Source of the DNA: Haematococcus lacustris
Lineage: Eukaryota > Chlorophyta > Chlorophyceae > Chlamydomonadales > Haematococcaceae
NCBI GenBank assembly: GCA_030144725.1
Contig: JASKMD010000005.1
Span: 4,774,103-4,838,102 of the forward strand
Direction: 5' to 3'
DNA: 64,000 nt
Both the position numbers and the translations under genes were made by a program. Numbering within the stretch: position 1 is the first letter of the stretch; every line of letters starts with the position of its first letter. Of this stretch, positions 34,138 through 43,189 are shown piece after piece. The notes under the pieces are model-generated. The model saw only the letters and a list, made by a program, of their open reading frames with translations, was not told the DNA's origin and made no database searches.

Positions 34138-34889
34138 CTGCAAGGAGCAAGCACAGGAGATGCAGGCAGCAGGGGGCAGGGGGCAATGTAGGCAACAAAG
34201 TATTGTCGATGGCCATGTGGATGCCAATGCAAGGATGACAAGTAAGGATGAAGGCATGAATGATTACAATGCAAGGACAAACATGGCTAAATGAATGTAC
34301 AAGCCTTGTTTACATTGTTTTTCTGGCTGTTTACAATGATTATTTATACAGCCACATGGTGAGTAAGGTTGTGGAATCAGATTGTAAGAACCCATGTGAC
34401 TCTACATGCAAAGTGATCTTACCCGCGCTCCAGAACCTCGATGGAATTGGTTGCAGCTTGAGTAGGGACGGTCTGTAGCTGGGCCAGCTGAGGCTGAGGG
34501 GGCTGCTGCTGAGCCTTGAGCTTTCTCATCCACCGCAAAAGACCACTAACTGTAGTACTGTATGACTCCTTGGCTGCAAGCTTGTCAAGCAGCCGCAGTT
34601 TCTCATGCTTGTCTTTGACGTTGGGGCACTGGGTTGCTAGAAACCACTTAATGAGCTCTACTAGCTGCTTGTACTCACAAACCCTGCACTTGATGTCCTT
34701 ATCTGGGTGTTCTTTGCTTCTCCACTTCTTGCTGTTGGCGTCCTTCTCTAGGAGCTGCATTGGGGGCGCATACCTACCATGCTCGTACACATGCAGGACT
34801 TCACTTAGCGTGGCTATCTTGGACAGCGACTCACTGGTGTAGGGGGGGGGGCCTCTACCTGGTGTGAACTGTAGACGGAAGGTTGCAGG

Positions 34890-35790
34890 GGCAGGGCAGG
34901 CCAGCCCTCCTGCTGCTACAGCTGCACCCTGGCTGCTGCCCCCCTGCCAGGCAGGGGCAGGGCAGGCCAGCCCTCCTGCTGCTGCTGCTGCCCCCTGGCA
35001 GCTGCCCCCCTGCCAGGCAAGGGCAGGGCAGGCCCGCCCTCCTGCTGCTGCTGCTGCACCCTAGCTGCTGGCCCCCTGCCAGGCAGGGGCAGGGCAGGCC
35101 AGCCCTCCTGCTGCTGCTGCTGCACCCTGGCTGCTGCCCCCCTGCCAGGCAGGGGCAGGGCAGGCCAGCCCTCCTGCTGCTGCTGCTGCCCCCTGGCTGC
35201 TGCCCCCCTGCCAGGCAGGGGCAGGGCAGGCCAGCCCTCCTGCTGCTGCTGCAGCCCCCTGGCTGCTGCCCCCCTGCCAGGCAGGGGCAGGGCAGGCCAG
35301 CCCTCCTGCTGCTGCTGCTGCCCCCTGGCTGCTGCCCCCCTGCCAGGCAGGGGCAGGGCAGGCCAGCTCTCCTGCTGCTGCTGCTGCCCCCTGGCTGCTG
35401 CCCCCCTGCCAGGCAGGGGCAGGGCAGGCCAGCCCTCCTGCTGCTGCTGCTGCCCCCTGGCTGCTGCCCCCCTGCCAGGCAGGGGCAGGGCAGGCCAGCT
35501 CTCCTGCTGCTGCTGCTGCCCCCTGGCTGCTGCCCCCCTGCCAGGCAGGGGCAGGGCAGGCCAGCTCTCCTGCTGCTGCCCCCCTGCCAGGCAGGGGCAG
35601 GGCAGGCCAGCCCTCCTGCTGCTGCTGCTGCACCCTGGCTGCTGCCCCCCTGCCAGGCAGGGGCAGGGCAGGCCAGCTCTCCTGCTGCTGCTGCTGCCCC
35701 TTGGCTACTGCCCCCCTGCCAGGCAGGGGCAGGGCAGGCCAGCTCTCCTGCTGCTGCTGCTGCACCCTGGCTGCTGCTCCCCTGCCAGGC
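34890..35790 (-). repeat. 66-bp tandem-repeat linker 1 of the Crypton-like gene
   Basis: Thirteen to fourteen units of 66 bp encode GGSSQGAAAAAGGLACPAPA then WQ in the host frame. Because the unit is stop-free and divisible by three, all frames stay open. One unit near 35570 lacks 20 bp and moves the frame, so translation ends at VHTR-stop before the GCR1_C-like domain. A run of ten C residues (minus strand) at 34842-34851 follows. Confidence 0.85.
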
Positions 35791-36316
35791 TTTCATCATG
35801 CTTCTAAGCTCTAGTACCACCTGATGGGTTGGCTCTGGCTGTCGAGCTGTCAGCTGGCCACTGATGAACTGCTCCTTAGCACTCTCAAACTGCTACTGGA
35901 AGCCTGGGCAGCTGAGCAAGAGCTTGCACACAATGTGCTTGTGGCTGTACAACTCAGGGTCGTGCAGCAGCAACCAGATGCAGTCTTGCACAAGTACTAG
36001 CACTAGCTCGAAGAAGACTGCAAGGAGCTCTTTGAAGCAAGCTCGTAGGTCCTTCCCAATGAGCTGATCTGCCCTGCTGCCCTCCATCTCCATGCTGCTC
36101 TCTTGCAGCTCGTGGATGCAGGGGAAGAGATGGAGGGCTGAGCAGCTTCATCTCCATGCGTGGGTGGTGGAAGGAGCTGGGCCATTGGATTGGGCTGAAG
36201 GGCCAGCCAGCCGTGCAGAGCAAGGCTTCGGTCTGGACGTCCGTCAGGTAGGACGTGACAGCCGTGCTCTTGTCCCACCCGCAGTGCTGCGCGATCTTGG
36301 ACTTGTCCAACCTAGG

Positions 36317-36505
36317 GGGGGTGGGCAGCAGCTGGCAGGGGGGTGGGCAGCAGCTGGCAGGGGGGTGGGCAGCAGCTGGCAGGGGGGTGGGCAGCAGCTG
36401 GCAGGGGGCAGGGGCAGCAGCTGGCAGGGGGGTGGGCAGCAGCTGGCAGGGGGGTGGGCAGCAGCTGGCAGGGGGGGGGGCAGCAGCTGGCAGGGGTGGG
36501 CTCAC
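36317..36505 (-). repeat. Intron made of a CAGCTGCTGCCCACCCCCCTGC tandem repeat
   Basis: About eight 22-bp units fill the interval between a donor (GCGCGG|GTGAGC) and an acceptor (CCCCCCTAG|GTTGG). The flanking exons join in frame within the recombinase motif region, so the array is an intron and not protein. Confidence 0.7.
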
Positions 36506-36776
36506 CCGCGCTCTTGCATCCCCCTTGAGCCACCATGGCGGGGGGCATGGGTGGCTTTGCCCAAATCCAGGCCAAGCGCTTCGAAGAGCCCCGTGAACTC
36601 TCGGTGCATGGTCCAATAGCTGATTGACTTCCCCTCATCTGAGCCTCATTATTAGCTCCCGATCCTTGTCGCGCCTTCGTTCGCTTCCTAGCGCGATGGC
36701 TGCGCCCGGCGGCGCTGCGACCCCTGCGCACCTGGTTGATGATGCGCCGTCGGAGGCCGCCTCCTGGACTCATGGG

Positions 36777-36940
36777 GCCATGCAAGTCTCTCATTACTCT
36801 CTCAATACCGCATCGTTTTCGATAGCGTTGATCACATTGGTAGCACTGTGCGTTGTATGACCACCAGCGCAAGCCATTGCAGTCTTTGCTCGCGGGCTAC
36901 CCCATGTGAACGCGAACAAATCACAGCTGCCCCATGTGAC
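36777..36940 (+). repeat. Truncated third copy of the hAT-like element sequence
   Basis: ACTCTCTCAATACCGCATCG, GCGCAAGCCATTGCAGTC and GAACGCGAACAAATCACAGC match the 5' part of the long copies at 43.8 and 45.1 kb. The copy ends abruptly in unrelated sequence. Confidence 0.75.
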
Positions 36941-37202
36941 CGCGAACAAACCCCTGCGTACTTGGACGGGGTAACATATGGAATGACACATGGAATGATG
37001 CAGCGTTGAACATGAGCAGCTGGGAGTGGCTCAGTGCCGTAGTGACCGGTCTCCCCTTTTGCATTTTTTGTTTTCATGTAGTGCAATTGAGTGTTTGTCA
37101 ATTCCCAGCACCTCACGTGCCCCCTTCCAGCTGGCAAGGTTGCAATAACAAGTTTCTTCTGTTACACGGAGGGACTGTCTATTGACAGCCACGAAAGATA
37201 AC

Positions 37203-37275
37203 GGAAACCTTGCATCTGGCAGGGATCGAACATTGTATCTCTTGATCTCCGGCTGCCACTTTGGCTAAGTAGTAG
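37203..37275 (-). other. tRNA-like relic with A-box and B-box
   Basis: The minus strand holds TAGCCAAAGTGG and, 36 nt later, TGTTCGATCCC, the spacing of an internal Pol III promoter. The T-stem pairs poorly, so it is not a functional tRNA. It may be a SINE head. Confidence 0.4.
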
Positions 37276-37311
37276 ATAACGACAAAACCGCCATTGCTAA
37301 AGGGTTTAAAC

Positions 37312-37430
37312 ACGCGAGGCCGAGCACCGGTGCTGAACAGCTCGAGACCGAAGCCAGCGGCCGCGGAGCGTAGCGACGCGGACGCTGGCTGAGGTCGAGA
37401 GCTGTTTAGCACCGGTGCGAGGCCGAGTTT
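37312..37430. repeat. Foldback element, gaggccgag type (copy 2)
   Basis: GCACCGGTGCTGAACAGCTC and GAGCTGTTTAGCACCGGTGC form inverted arms, with CGAAGCCAGCGG and CGCTGGCTGAGG as inner arms. GCGAGGCCGAG lies outside both arms in direct orientation. Confidence 0.75.
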
Positions 37431-37978
37431 GGTTTGGTTTGTGGCTGTTAGTAGCGGAGGGGCCGCGTATTAAACGTTTTAAGGGTAGAACGGGGGCTCG
37501 GACCAGGCTCGGGCGGAGTGAGGAAAAGTGAGATGGTCTGGGCCGGACCCAGGTCTGAGCAGGACCCTCGGGCCAAGCACGACCGCTGCTAGCCCAGCCA
37601 CTGCTGGGGTCAGCCCAATAATTTTGACAGGGCTGGAGACAGGTCTGGAGACGGACGCTGTTTCGCATACATGCTCGCACTAATGTCTCCGTTTGTATGC
37701 GGACGTTTGTTTGCCTGTCTGCTTGTCTCGTGTCTCTGACTTCGACGTTAGGTGACTTCGACTTCGACGTTAGGTAGCCTTGACTTCGATAAGCGGGTTG
37801 CGGTGAATATTGCAATTGCAGCGGAACGATCGATTCAAGTGGACATGTTGTACATGTGTTGGTCCGGTCAGGTCACATGCAAACGCAAGCAGGACGCGAA
37901 ACACACAAGAAACACGCGAGAAACAAGCATGACGCAAAGCGCCAGAGTATCCAAGTGCTTAGTATGCTTGGTTTAAGT

Positions 37979-40168
37979 CTAGTGCTTCTTAGTAGCAACA
38001 CGAGTAGCCTTGCGCTCTCTCCCTTGCAGCTGATTGATTGTGGCAGCTGCCTCCTTGTAGACATCTTTGGTGTCCTTTGCACAAGGAGGCCATAGCGCCA
38101 TTGGCTGCTTCTCACCAATAGCTCCAGCCAAGCAGACAAACACATTGCAGCCAGTCATTAAGCCCGTGGTCTTCTTGAGGTTCTTGGAACTGTGGGACAA
38201 AAAGGCTGACACTGCATGCTCCACTGTGCATGGCATAGGGCAACCAAGCCCTAGCTGCAGCCCTTCCCCATTGCCAGCTGCTGCCAGGGGTGTGGGGGAG
38301 GTGGGAGGCTGCATCAGGCCTGCCCCACTGCCAGCTGCTGCCAGGGATGTGAGGTAGGTGGGGGTCTGCAACCGCCCTGCCCCACTGCCAGCTGCTGCCA
38401 GGGGTGTGGGGGAGAAGGGAGGCTGCTGGGTGTGGGAGAGTAGGGAGGTGGGAGCCTGCAGCTGCCCTGTCAGCCTGCCAGCTGCTGCCAGGGGTGTGGG
38501 AGAGGTGGGAGGCTGCAACTGCCCTGTCAGCCTGCCAGCTGCTGCCAGGGGTGTGGGGGAGTAGGGAGGCTGCAGCAGCCCTGTCAGCCTGCCAGCTGCT
38601 GCTAGGGGTGTGGGGGAGGTGGGAGGCTGCTGCTGCCCTGTCAGCCTGCCAGCTGCTGCTAGGGGTGTGGGTGAGTAGGGAGGCTGCTGCAGCCCTGTCA
38701 GCCTGCCAGCTGCTGCCAGGGGTGTGGGGGAGGTGGGAGGCTGCAGCTGCCCTGTCAGCCTGCCAGCTGCTGCCAGGGGTGTGGGGGAGGTGGGAGGCTG
38801 CAGCTGCCCTGTCAGCCTGCCAGCTGCTGCTAGGGGTGTGGGGGAGGTGGGAGGCTGCAGCTGCCCTGTCAGCCTGCCAGCTGCTGCCAGGGGTGTGGGG
38901 GAGGTGGGAGGCTGCAGCTGCCCTGTCAGCCTGCCAGCTGCTGCCAGGGGTGTGGGGGAGGAGGGAGGCTGCTGCAGCCCTGTCAGCCTGCCAGCTGCTG
39001 CCAGGGGTGTGGGTGAGTAGGGAGGCTGCTGCAGCCCTGTCAGCCTGCCAGCTGCTGCCAGGGGTGTGGGGGAGGTGGTAGGCTGCAGCTGCCCTGTCAG
39101 CCTGCCAGCTGCTGCCAGGGGTGTGGGGGAGGTGGGAGGCTGCAGCTGCCCTGTCAGCCTGCCAGCTGCTGCCAGGGGTGTGGGGGAGGTGGGAGGCTGC
39201 AGCTGCCCTGTCAGCCTGCCAGCTGCTGCTAGGGGTGTGGGTGAGTAGGGAGGCTGCTGCAGCCCTGTCAGCCTGCCAGCTGCTGCCAGGGGTGTGGGGG
39301 AGGTGGGAGGCTGCAGCTGCCCCTGGAGTGCTTCTAGCCACTTCAACTGGCTACTCCATGCTCCTATGCCCCTGGTTGCATGGCACAGTTGGTCCAAAGC
39401 TTCCTGCTTGCTCTTGGCCACAGAGCACTGAGTCTCTAGATACCAATCACTGAGCCTTATCAGCTTCTTGATCTCACAAACCCTTCTAGCCAGATCTTTG
39501 CGGCCCTTCCTCCAGCTGGGGTCTTTCTCTAACTCGCACAACGGAGGCTGACCATACCTTCCTTTCCGGTACAGCTTCATGGCCTCTGTCACTGGTGCTT
39601 GCTGTTGTAACTGTTCTGCTGTGTATGGAAGCTCGTCTCCTGCTGCTGCTGTAGACCCGGGGCCCCACTGGCCAGGGGCAGGGCTGTGCTGCCCAGCTGC
39701 TGCTCCTGCTGGTGCTGCTGCTGCTGCAGACCCGGAGCCCCACTGGCCAGGGGCAGGGCTGTGCTGCCCAGCTGCTGCTCCTGCTGCTGATGCAGGCCGG
39801 GGGCCCCACAGGCCAGGGGCAGGGCTGTGCTGCCCAGCTGCTGCTCCTGCTGGTGCTGCTGCTGCTGCAGACCCGGAGCCCCACTGGCCAGGGGCAGGGC
39901 TGTGCTGCCCAGCTGCTGCTCTTGCTGGTGCTGCTGCTGCTGCAGACCCGGAGCCCCACTGGCCAGGGGCAGGGCTGTGCTGCCCAGCTGCTGCTCCTGC
40001 TGCTGATGCAGGCCGGGGGCCCCACAGGCCAGGGGCAGGGCTGTGCTGCCCAGCTGCTGCTCCTGCTGGTGCTGCTGCTGCTGCAGGCCCGGGGCCCCAC
40101 AGGCCAGGGGCAGGGCTGTGCTGCCCAGCTGCTGCTCCTGCTGCTGATGCAGGCCGGTGGCCCCACAA
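37979..40168 (-). CDS. Second GCR1_C-like protein of the Crypton-like pair, with repeat linkers
   Basis: A continuous 729-codon frame has the same order as the 32-36 kb locus: an N-terminal repeat (GQHSPAPGQWGSGSAAAAAP units), a GCR1_C-like domain at about residues 190-290 (EAMKLYRKGRYGQPPLCELE, KDPSWRKGRKDLARRVCEIK, LSDWYLETQC), a 20-residue repeat linker (LQPPTSPTPLAAAGRLTGQ, about 17 copies) and a C-terminal domain (VEHAVSAFLSHSSKNLKKTT, GLMTGCNVFVCLAGAIG, then a basic end RKATRVATKKH). GCR1_C is a DNA-binding domain found in yeast Gcr1 and in Crypton recombinases. The start is uncertain: the first ATG (40168) lies inside the N-terminal repeat, and the exon upstream (about 40546) is in another frame. 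A recombinase core is only hinted at upstream (ETWYDVRVLRS near 41080). It may be an expressed derivative or a partial transposon. Confidence 0.6.
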   Translation of the reverse strand: MWGHRPASAAGAAAGQHSPAPGLWGPGPAAAAAPAGAAAGQHSPAPGLWGPRPASAAGAAAGQHSPAPGQWGSGSAAAAAPARAAAGQHSPAPGQWGSGSAAAAAPAGAAAGQHSPAPGLWGPRPASAAGAAAGQHSPAPGQWGSGSAAAAAPAGAAAGQHSPAPGQWGPGSTAAAGDELPYTAEQLQQQAPVTEAMKLYRKGRYGQPPLCELEKDPSWRKGRKDLARRVCEIKKLIRLSDWYLETQCSVAKSKQEALDQLCHATRGIGAWSSQLKWLEALQGQLQPPTSPTPLAAAGRLTGLQQPPYSPTPLAAAGRLTGQLQPPTSPTPLAAAGRLTGQLQPPTSPTPLAAAGRLTGQLQPTTSPTPLAAAGRLTGLQQPPYSPTPLAAAGRLTGLQQPPSSPTPLAAAGRLTGQLQPPTSPTPLAAAGRLTGQLQPPTSPTPLAAAGRLTGQLQPPTSPTPLAAAGRLTGQLQPPTSPTPLAAAGRLTGLQQPPYSPTPLAAAGRLTGQQQPPTSPTPLAAAGRLTGLLQPPYSPTPLAAAGRLTGQLQPPTSPTPLAAAGRLTGQLQAPTSLLSHTQQPPFSPTPLAAAGSGAGRLQTPTYLTSLAAAGSGAGLMQPPTSPTPLAAAGNGEGLQLGLGCPMPCTVEHAVSAFLSHSSKNLKKTTGLMTGCNVFVCLAGAIGEKQPMALWPPCAKDTKDVYKEAAATINQLQGRERKATRVATKKH
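38250..39330 (-). repeat. 60-bp tandem repeat within the second Crypton-like gene
   Basis: About 17 copies of a 60-bp unit encode LQPPTSPTPLAAAGRLTGQ with small changes (QQPPYSPTP). The array is open in several frames on both strands, so coding potential alone is not informative here. The frame is fixed by the conserved domains on each side. Confidence 0.9.
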
Positions 40169-40390
40169 GCCAGGGACAGGGCTGTGCTGCCCAGCTGCTG
40201 CTGCTGCTGCTGCTGGAGGCCCGGGGTCCCACAGGCCAGGGGCAGGGCTGTGCTGCCCAAGAGCTGCTGCTCCTGCTGCTGCTGCAGGCCCGGGGCCCCA
40301 CAGGCCAGGGGCAGGGCTGTGCTGCCCAGCTGCTGCTCCTGCTGGTGCTGCTGCTGCTGCAGACCCGGAGCCCCACTGGCCAGGGGCATC
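39650..40390 (-). repeat. 72-75-bp tandem repeat at the N-terminus of the second Crypton-like gene
   Basis: About 11 units containing GGGGCAGGGCTGTGCTGCCC and a variable GCTGCTGCT run are present. All three minus-strand frames and two plus-strand frames are open through the array. Confidence 0.9.
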
Positions 40391-40439
40391 CTGGCCCCTC
40401 TTCCAACTCCTGCAGCTCTTGTTGTTGTGCCGGTGTGCG

Positions 40440-40668
40440 GGTTGGCTGGCTTCTCAAGTCTTTAATCCTGACGAAGATCGTCAAGACGTGGAGGAGGTAC
40501 ATCGTGCTGCTGTTGACAATGTCTCGCGGGTTGCGCTCCACAAGGAGGCACCATGCCTGCAGGCCGCGAGGTACAAAACAGGTCAATGCAAGCCCGCACG
40601 CCGGCCCGCCTGCCCGCCAGCGCCGCGGCCACTTACCCCGACGCACACACATACACACCCATTGTCGT

Positions 40669-40714
<46 letters not shown>

Positions 40715-41205
40715 CACACAGCTTTCCTGCATGATGATGACACACCACTTACCTGGGACGAGCGCACAGATAGGACGGTCACTGAATGCTCCTCTGGGGA
40801 GTTGGGCCTGTAGGTCTGAGCGCTGTTGCCTGGCTGATGCTGTCTGTTCTGATCTGCTGAGGTGGGTACAAGGCCAAAGGATGGCGAGCGGCGTTGAGGG
40901 CCTCCAGGAAGGCTACATGACAGCACACACAAACACACTTGATGATACGCATGGGTGGCACATGGCGCAGTCTACAGCGCAGGTGACTAGCGATGGCTGA
41001 CCTTCCATGGAGACACCACACCCTTGCATCCGGGCATAGGAGCGCAAAACTCTCACATCATACCACGTTTCAGCGTGGGTTTGGCTGCTAGGCCAGCAGA
41101 AGAATGAGAGAGGGTTGGGACTGATCGACTGATTGCATGAAGCGCAAGGGAGCATCAGCTTGAATCGGTCCTGCATGCTGATGTACTCCACCTGCATCAC
41201 CTGAA
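40440..41205 (-). CDS. Candidate upstream exons, unassigned
   Basis: Three splice-bounded segments look coding on the minus strand. The first starts at about 41195: VEYISMQDRFKLMLP, then ETWYDVRVLRSYARMQ. The second is 40926-40754, reading PEEHSVTVLSVRSSQ before GTAAGT. The third begins at about 40550: AWCLLVERNPRDIVNSSTMY, then LLHVLTIFVRIKDLRS. The last two join in phase 0. ETWYDVRVL resembles a motif near the middle of Ndc10-type recombinases, but the H-x-x-R and Tyr motifs are not found here. An (ATG)n tract at 40673-40713 is intronic. A complete model is not possible. Confidence 0.35.
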
Positions 41206-42060
41206 GTGGCTTCAGGGGGGAATCTTCTAGTCTAGTTGCACCAGAGGCACAAACATGGTGCTGCCAATCCTCGCTGATAGCTGTTTACATAACTGACTGC
41301 AGGGCTGTCATTTGAGCTGCCAAGCGCTCCTGATGCTGTCCCGCTTGCGCTGCTCCGAATCGGAACGGGCAGCGGCATCTGACCGCTCCCTGCGCTCCTG
41401 CCAAGGCAAAAAAGCTGCAGAACGCAGGTGCTGCTCCTGCTGCGGTTTTCTCGTCTGGCACTGTGTCCGTCGCTAGTTTTGGGTGTTGTGGGGGATTTGG
41501 CCTGCGTTGTGGGGATGCGGCTTGCCTTGTCTACATCCCCTGTAACCGCTCCCTTGGCAAGTCCCTTTTGGGCTGCGCGCTTGAGCCTATCGAAATAAGA
41601 ACGCTCCAGGCGGGTGTTGGGCTGCGTTTGCTGGGCAGTAACCGCCCGCCCCTAACCACCTCTGGGCAGTCAAGGTTGCGCGTCAAAGCATGCGGAGGAA
41701 GCCAGGAAGCTGTAGTGTGGGTTGCTAGTCGCTCGTGCTTGTCGAGTAGCGCGGTTGGGCAGTTTAAAACTTCCCCCATCTACAGCCAACAAACTTCCCC
41801 CGTACAGGGGGAACTTTTACCGGGAGACTTGATTGCACCTCCTCTTCCGAGCTGGAGCTCGAGTCATCGTCCGCTATACACAGCTTTCGCGAGCGTGCTG
41901 GCGCCATTGGCAGCCCGCAGCGGTGCTAACTATATCTGAAGGACTCGGATAGGTCTGGTCTGGTCTGGTCTGGTCCGGACCTTGGGTCTGGTCCGTGAGT
42001 GACTGACCACTCGATCCGAATTTCCATGATAACACCAGGATAGGGCTGCTAACGTTTTTA
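41206..42060 (-). other. Possible degenerate N-terminal coding sequence
   Basis: On the minus strand near 41905 an ATG opens MAPARSRKLCIADDD with a Ser/Glu run and stops after about 47 codons. Near 41400, ERRERSDAAARSDSEQRKRD is coil-like. These could be remains of the second Crypton-like gene's N-terminus. The plus strand has a TCTGG array (41951-41980). Nothing is certain. Confidence 0.25.
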
Positions 42061-42069
42061 AACGCGTGA

Positions 42070-42225
42070 AAGGTTTTTTAGGCGCCCTTAAAACGCGAGG
42101 CCGAGGCGCTGGAGCGTAACAGCTCGAGACCGAAGCCAGCAGCCGCGGAGCGGCTGCTGGCTGAGGTCGAGAGCTGTTACGCGACAGCGCCGAGGCCGAG
42201 TGTTTTTGGGGTGCCTAAAACGCCC
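42070..42225. repeat. Foldback element, gaggccgag type (copy 3)
   Basis: The outer arms TTTTTTAGGCGCCC and GGGGTGCCTAAAA, then GAGGCCGAGGCGCT and AGCGCCGAGGCCGAG, then TAACAGCTCGAGACC and GGTCGAGAGCTGTTA, are all inverted around AGCAGCCGCGGAGCGGCTGCT. This is a nested hairpin of about 155 bp. Confidence 0.85.
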
Positions 42226-42424
42226 CGGGCGCTTCCACTATCTAATTTAGTTCCGTTTTTGGTGCGTTGTGGCTACATTCTGTGCGGCGAAGCCGCACTT
42301 CTGGAGCAACACTATGTTTTGGAGCGAAGGGCGGGGTGGGCATGCACCATACGCGACTTGCAACGCACGCGGGATGGTAGCCAGTTTGAACCAGCTATGC
42401 ACTTTTCTAAAATGGTCCGCGTCC

Positions 42425-42590
42425 CGCGTTTTTAAAAGCGTAACAGGTGAGGCCGAGGCGCTGGAGCGTAACAGCTCGAGACCGAAGCCAGCAGCCGCGG
42501 AGCGTAGCGACGCGGCTGCTGGCTGAGGTCGAGAGCTGTTACGCTCCAGCGCCGAGGCCGAGCCATTTTCAACCACCTAAACGGCCTAGG
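42425..42590. repeat. Foldback element, gaggccgag type (copy 4)
   Basis: It has nearly the same core as copy 3: GGCGCTGGAGCGTAACAGCTC against GAGCTGTTACGCTCCAGCGCC in inverted orientation, with GCGTAGCGACGC at the tip. GGTGAGGCCGAG and CGAGGCCGAGCC flank it. Confidence 0.85.
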
Positions 42591-42889
42591 CGACTCCATT
42601 ATCTAGGCCCTATTCGCGGTCGCGGATTTATTAATAGTTTGAATTTATTGAGTAGCTAGCGGTTGTCCGTTGGCAACGAACTTCACGCTGGTGGTGGTGG
42701 CCGGTGTTTGCAGCAGCTTTTCTACTGCAGCTTTTTCTACTGGGCGACTAATACTGTGCGTTTGCTGTTGTGCGATTGACACCATAGCCATTTCCTGCAC
42801 TGTAGCCTTGCACTGTGCGGTTTCCATTGCCACTGTGCGATAGCAGCATTTGCCTCTGTGCGGTGGCATGAGTGCGATGGCCACAGCAC

Positions 42890-43030
42890 GAGTATTGTTA
42901 CGCGATTGCCACTATGCCATTGCCACTATGCCATTGCCACTGTGCCATTGCGACTGTGCCATTGCCATCGTGCGATTGTCATTGTGCTGTAGCAGACTAT
43001 TGCGATTGCTGTAGCAGACTATTGCGATTG
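42890..43030 (+). repeat. GCCATTGCCACTGT-type minisatellite
   Basis: Units of CATTGCCACTATGC and CATTGCGACTGTGC alternate, followed by a duplicated CTGTAGCAGACTATTGCGAT. No coding function is indicated. Confidence 0.7.
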
Positions 43031-43189
43031 CCACTATGCGGATGTGGGCAATGGGTTCTTGCGCTTGCTCTGGCGGTCCCGCTATACAAACGCTGCCAAG
43101 ACTTACGGCTCTAATGCAAGTGGGTGAGCGAAGTGGCTGACGACGACGGCTGACGCGGCGGATACTTTGCCTAACTACTCGAACTGCAA

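Larger units (their letters stand above)
32034..36638 (-). pseudogene. Crypton-like element gene: Ndc10-type tyrosine recombinase fused to a GCR1_C-like domain (degenerate)
   Basis: Exon 36638-36506 reads SISYWTMHREFTGLFEALGL then KATHAPRHGGSRGMQERG. It splices exactly (GG|G) to the exon starting at 36311, LDKSKIAQHCGWDKS then AVTSYLTD. This gives the H-x-x-R, H/W and Tyr motifs of tyrosine recombinases in the Ndc10_II style, followed by LFPCIHELQE, LVLVLVQDCIWLLLHDPELY and FESAKEQF. After a 66-bp-unit repeat linker comes a GCR1_C-like domain (34850-34423: HGRYAPPMQLLEKD then KKWRSKEHPDKDIKCRVCEY). A second repeat linker (34137-32829) and a C-terminal domain (32480-32034, VDDVVSAFLGQQARRAQQST) follow. 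Breaks: a frameshift near 36130, an in-frame TAG at 35893-35895, a 20-bp deletion near 35570 and a TIR insertion at 32484-32828. The N-terminal recombinase half is missing. Family assignment is from remembered motif patterns only. Confidence 0.6.

Noticed and set aside
34883..35824. Plus-strand frame with repeated RQGQGRPALLLLLLPPGCCP
   Set aside because: It is the antisense of the 66-bp array; the minus strand has conserved domains on both sides and the plus strand none.
35893..35895. TAG read as glutamine (code reassignment)
   Set aside because: A Gln would fit, but TAG ends other genes here, such as the hydrolase (stop at 1818-1820), so a nonsense mutation is simpler.
36312..36528. Repeated QLLPTPLPAAAHPPASCC peptides
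   Set aside because: The repeat is bounded by GTGAGC and CCTAG splice sites, and the exons on both sides join in frame through recombinase motifs, so it is an intron.
37203..37275. Functional tRNA gene
   Set aside because: A-box and B-box spacing is right, but the T-stem and acceptor do not pair.
34890..39330. CRISPR-like array
   Set aside because: Units are contiguous or minisatellite-like without unique spacers, and the DNA is eukaryotic.
39579..41000. Long plus-strand frame of Pro/Gly/Ala repeats ending in an Asp run
   Set aside because: It is open only because the 75-bp array lacks TA; the Asp run is an (ATG)n microsatellite and there is no conserved domain.
41463..41939. Plus-strand 158-codon gene
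   Set aside because: It has no domain. The opposite strand shows a slightly better but also degenerate coding signal, so neither is called as a gene.
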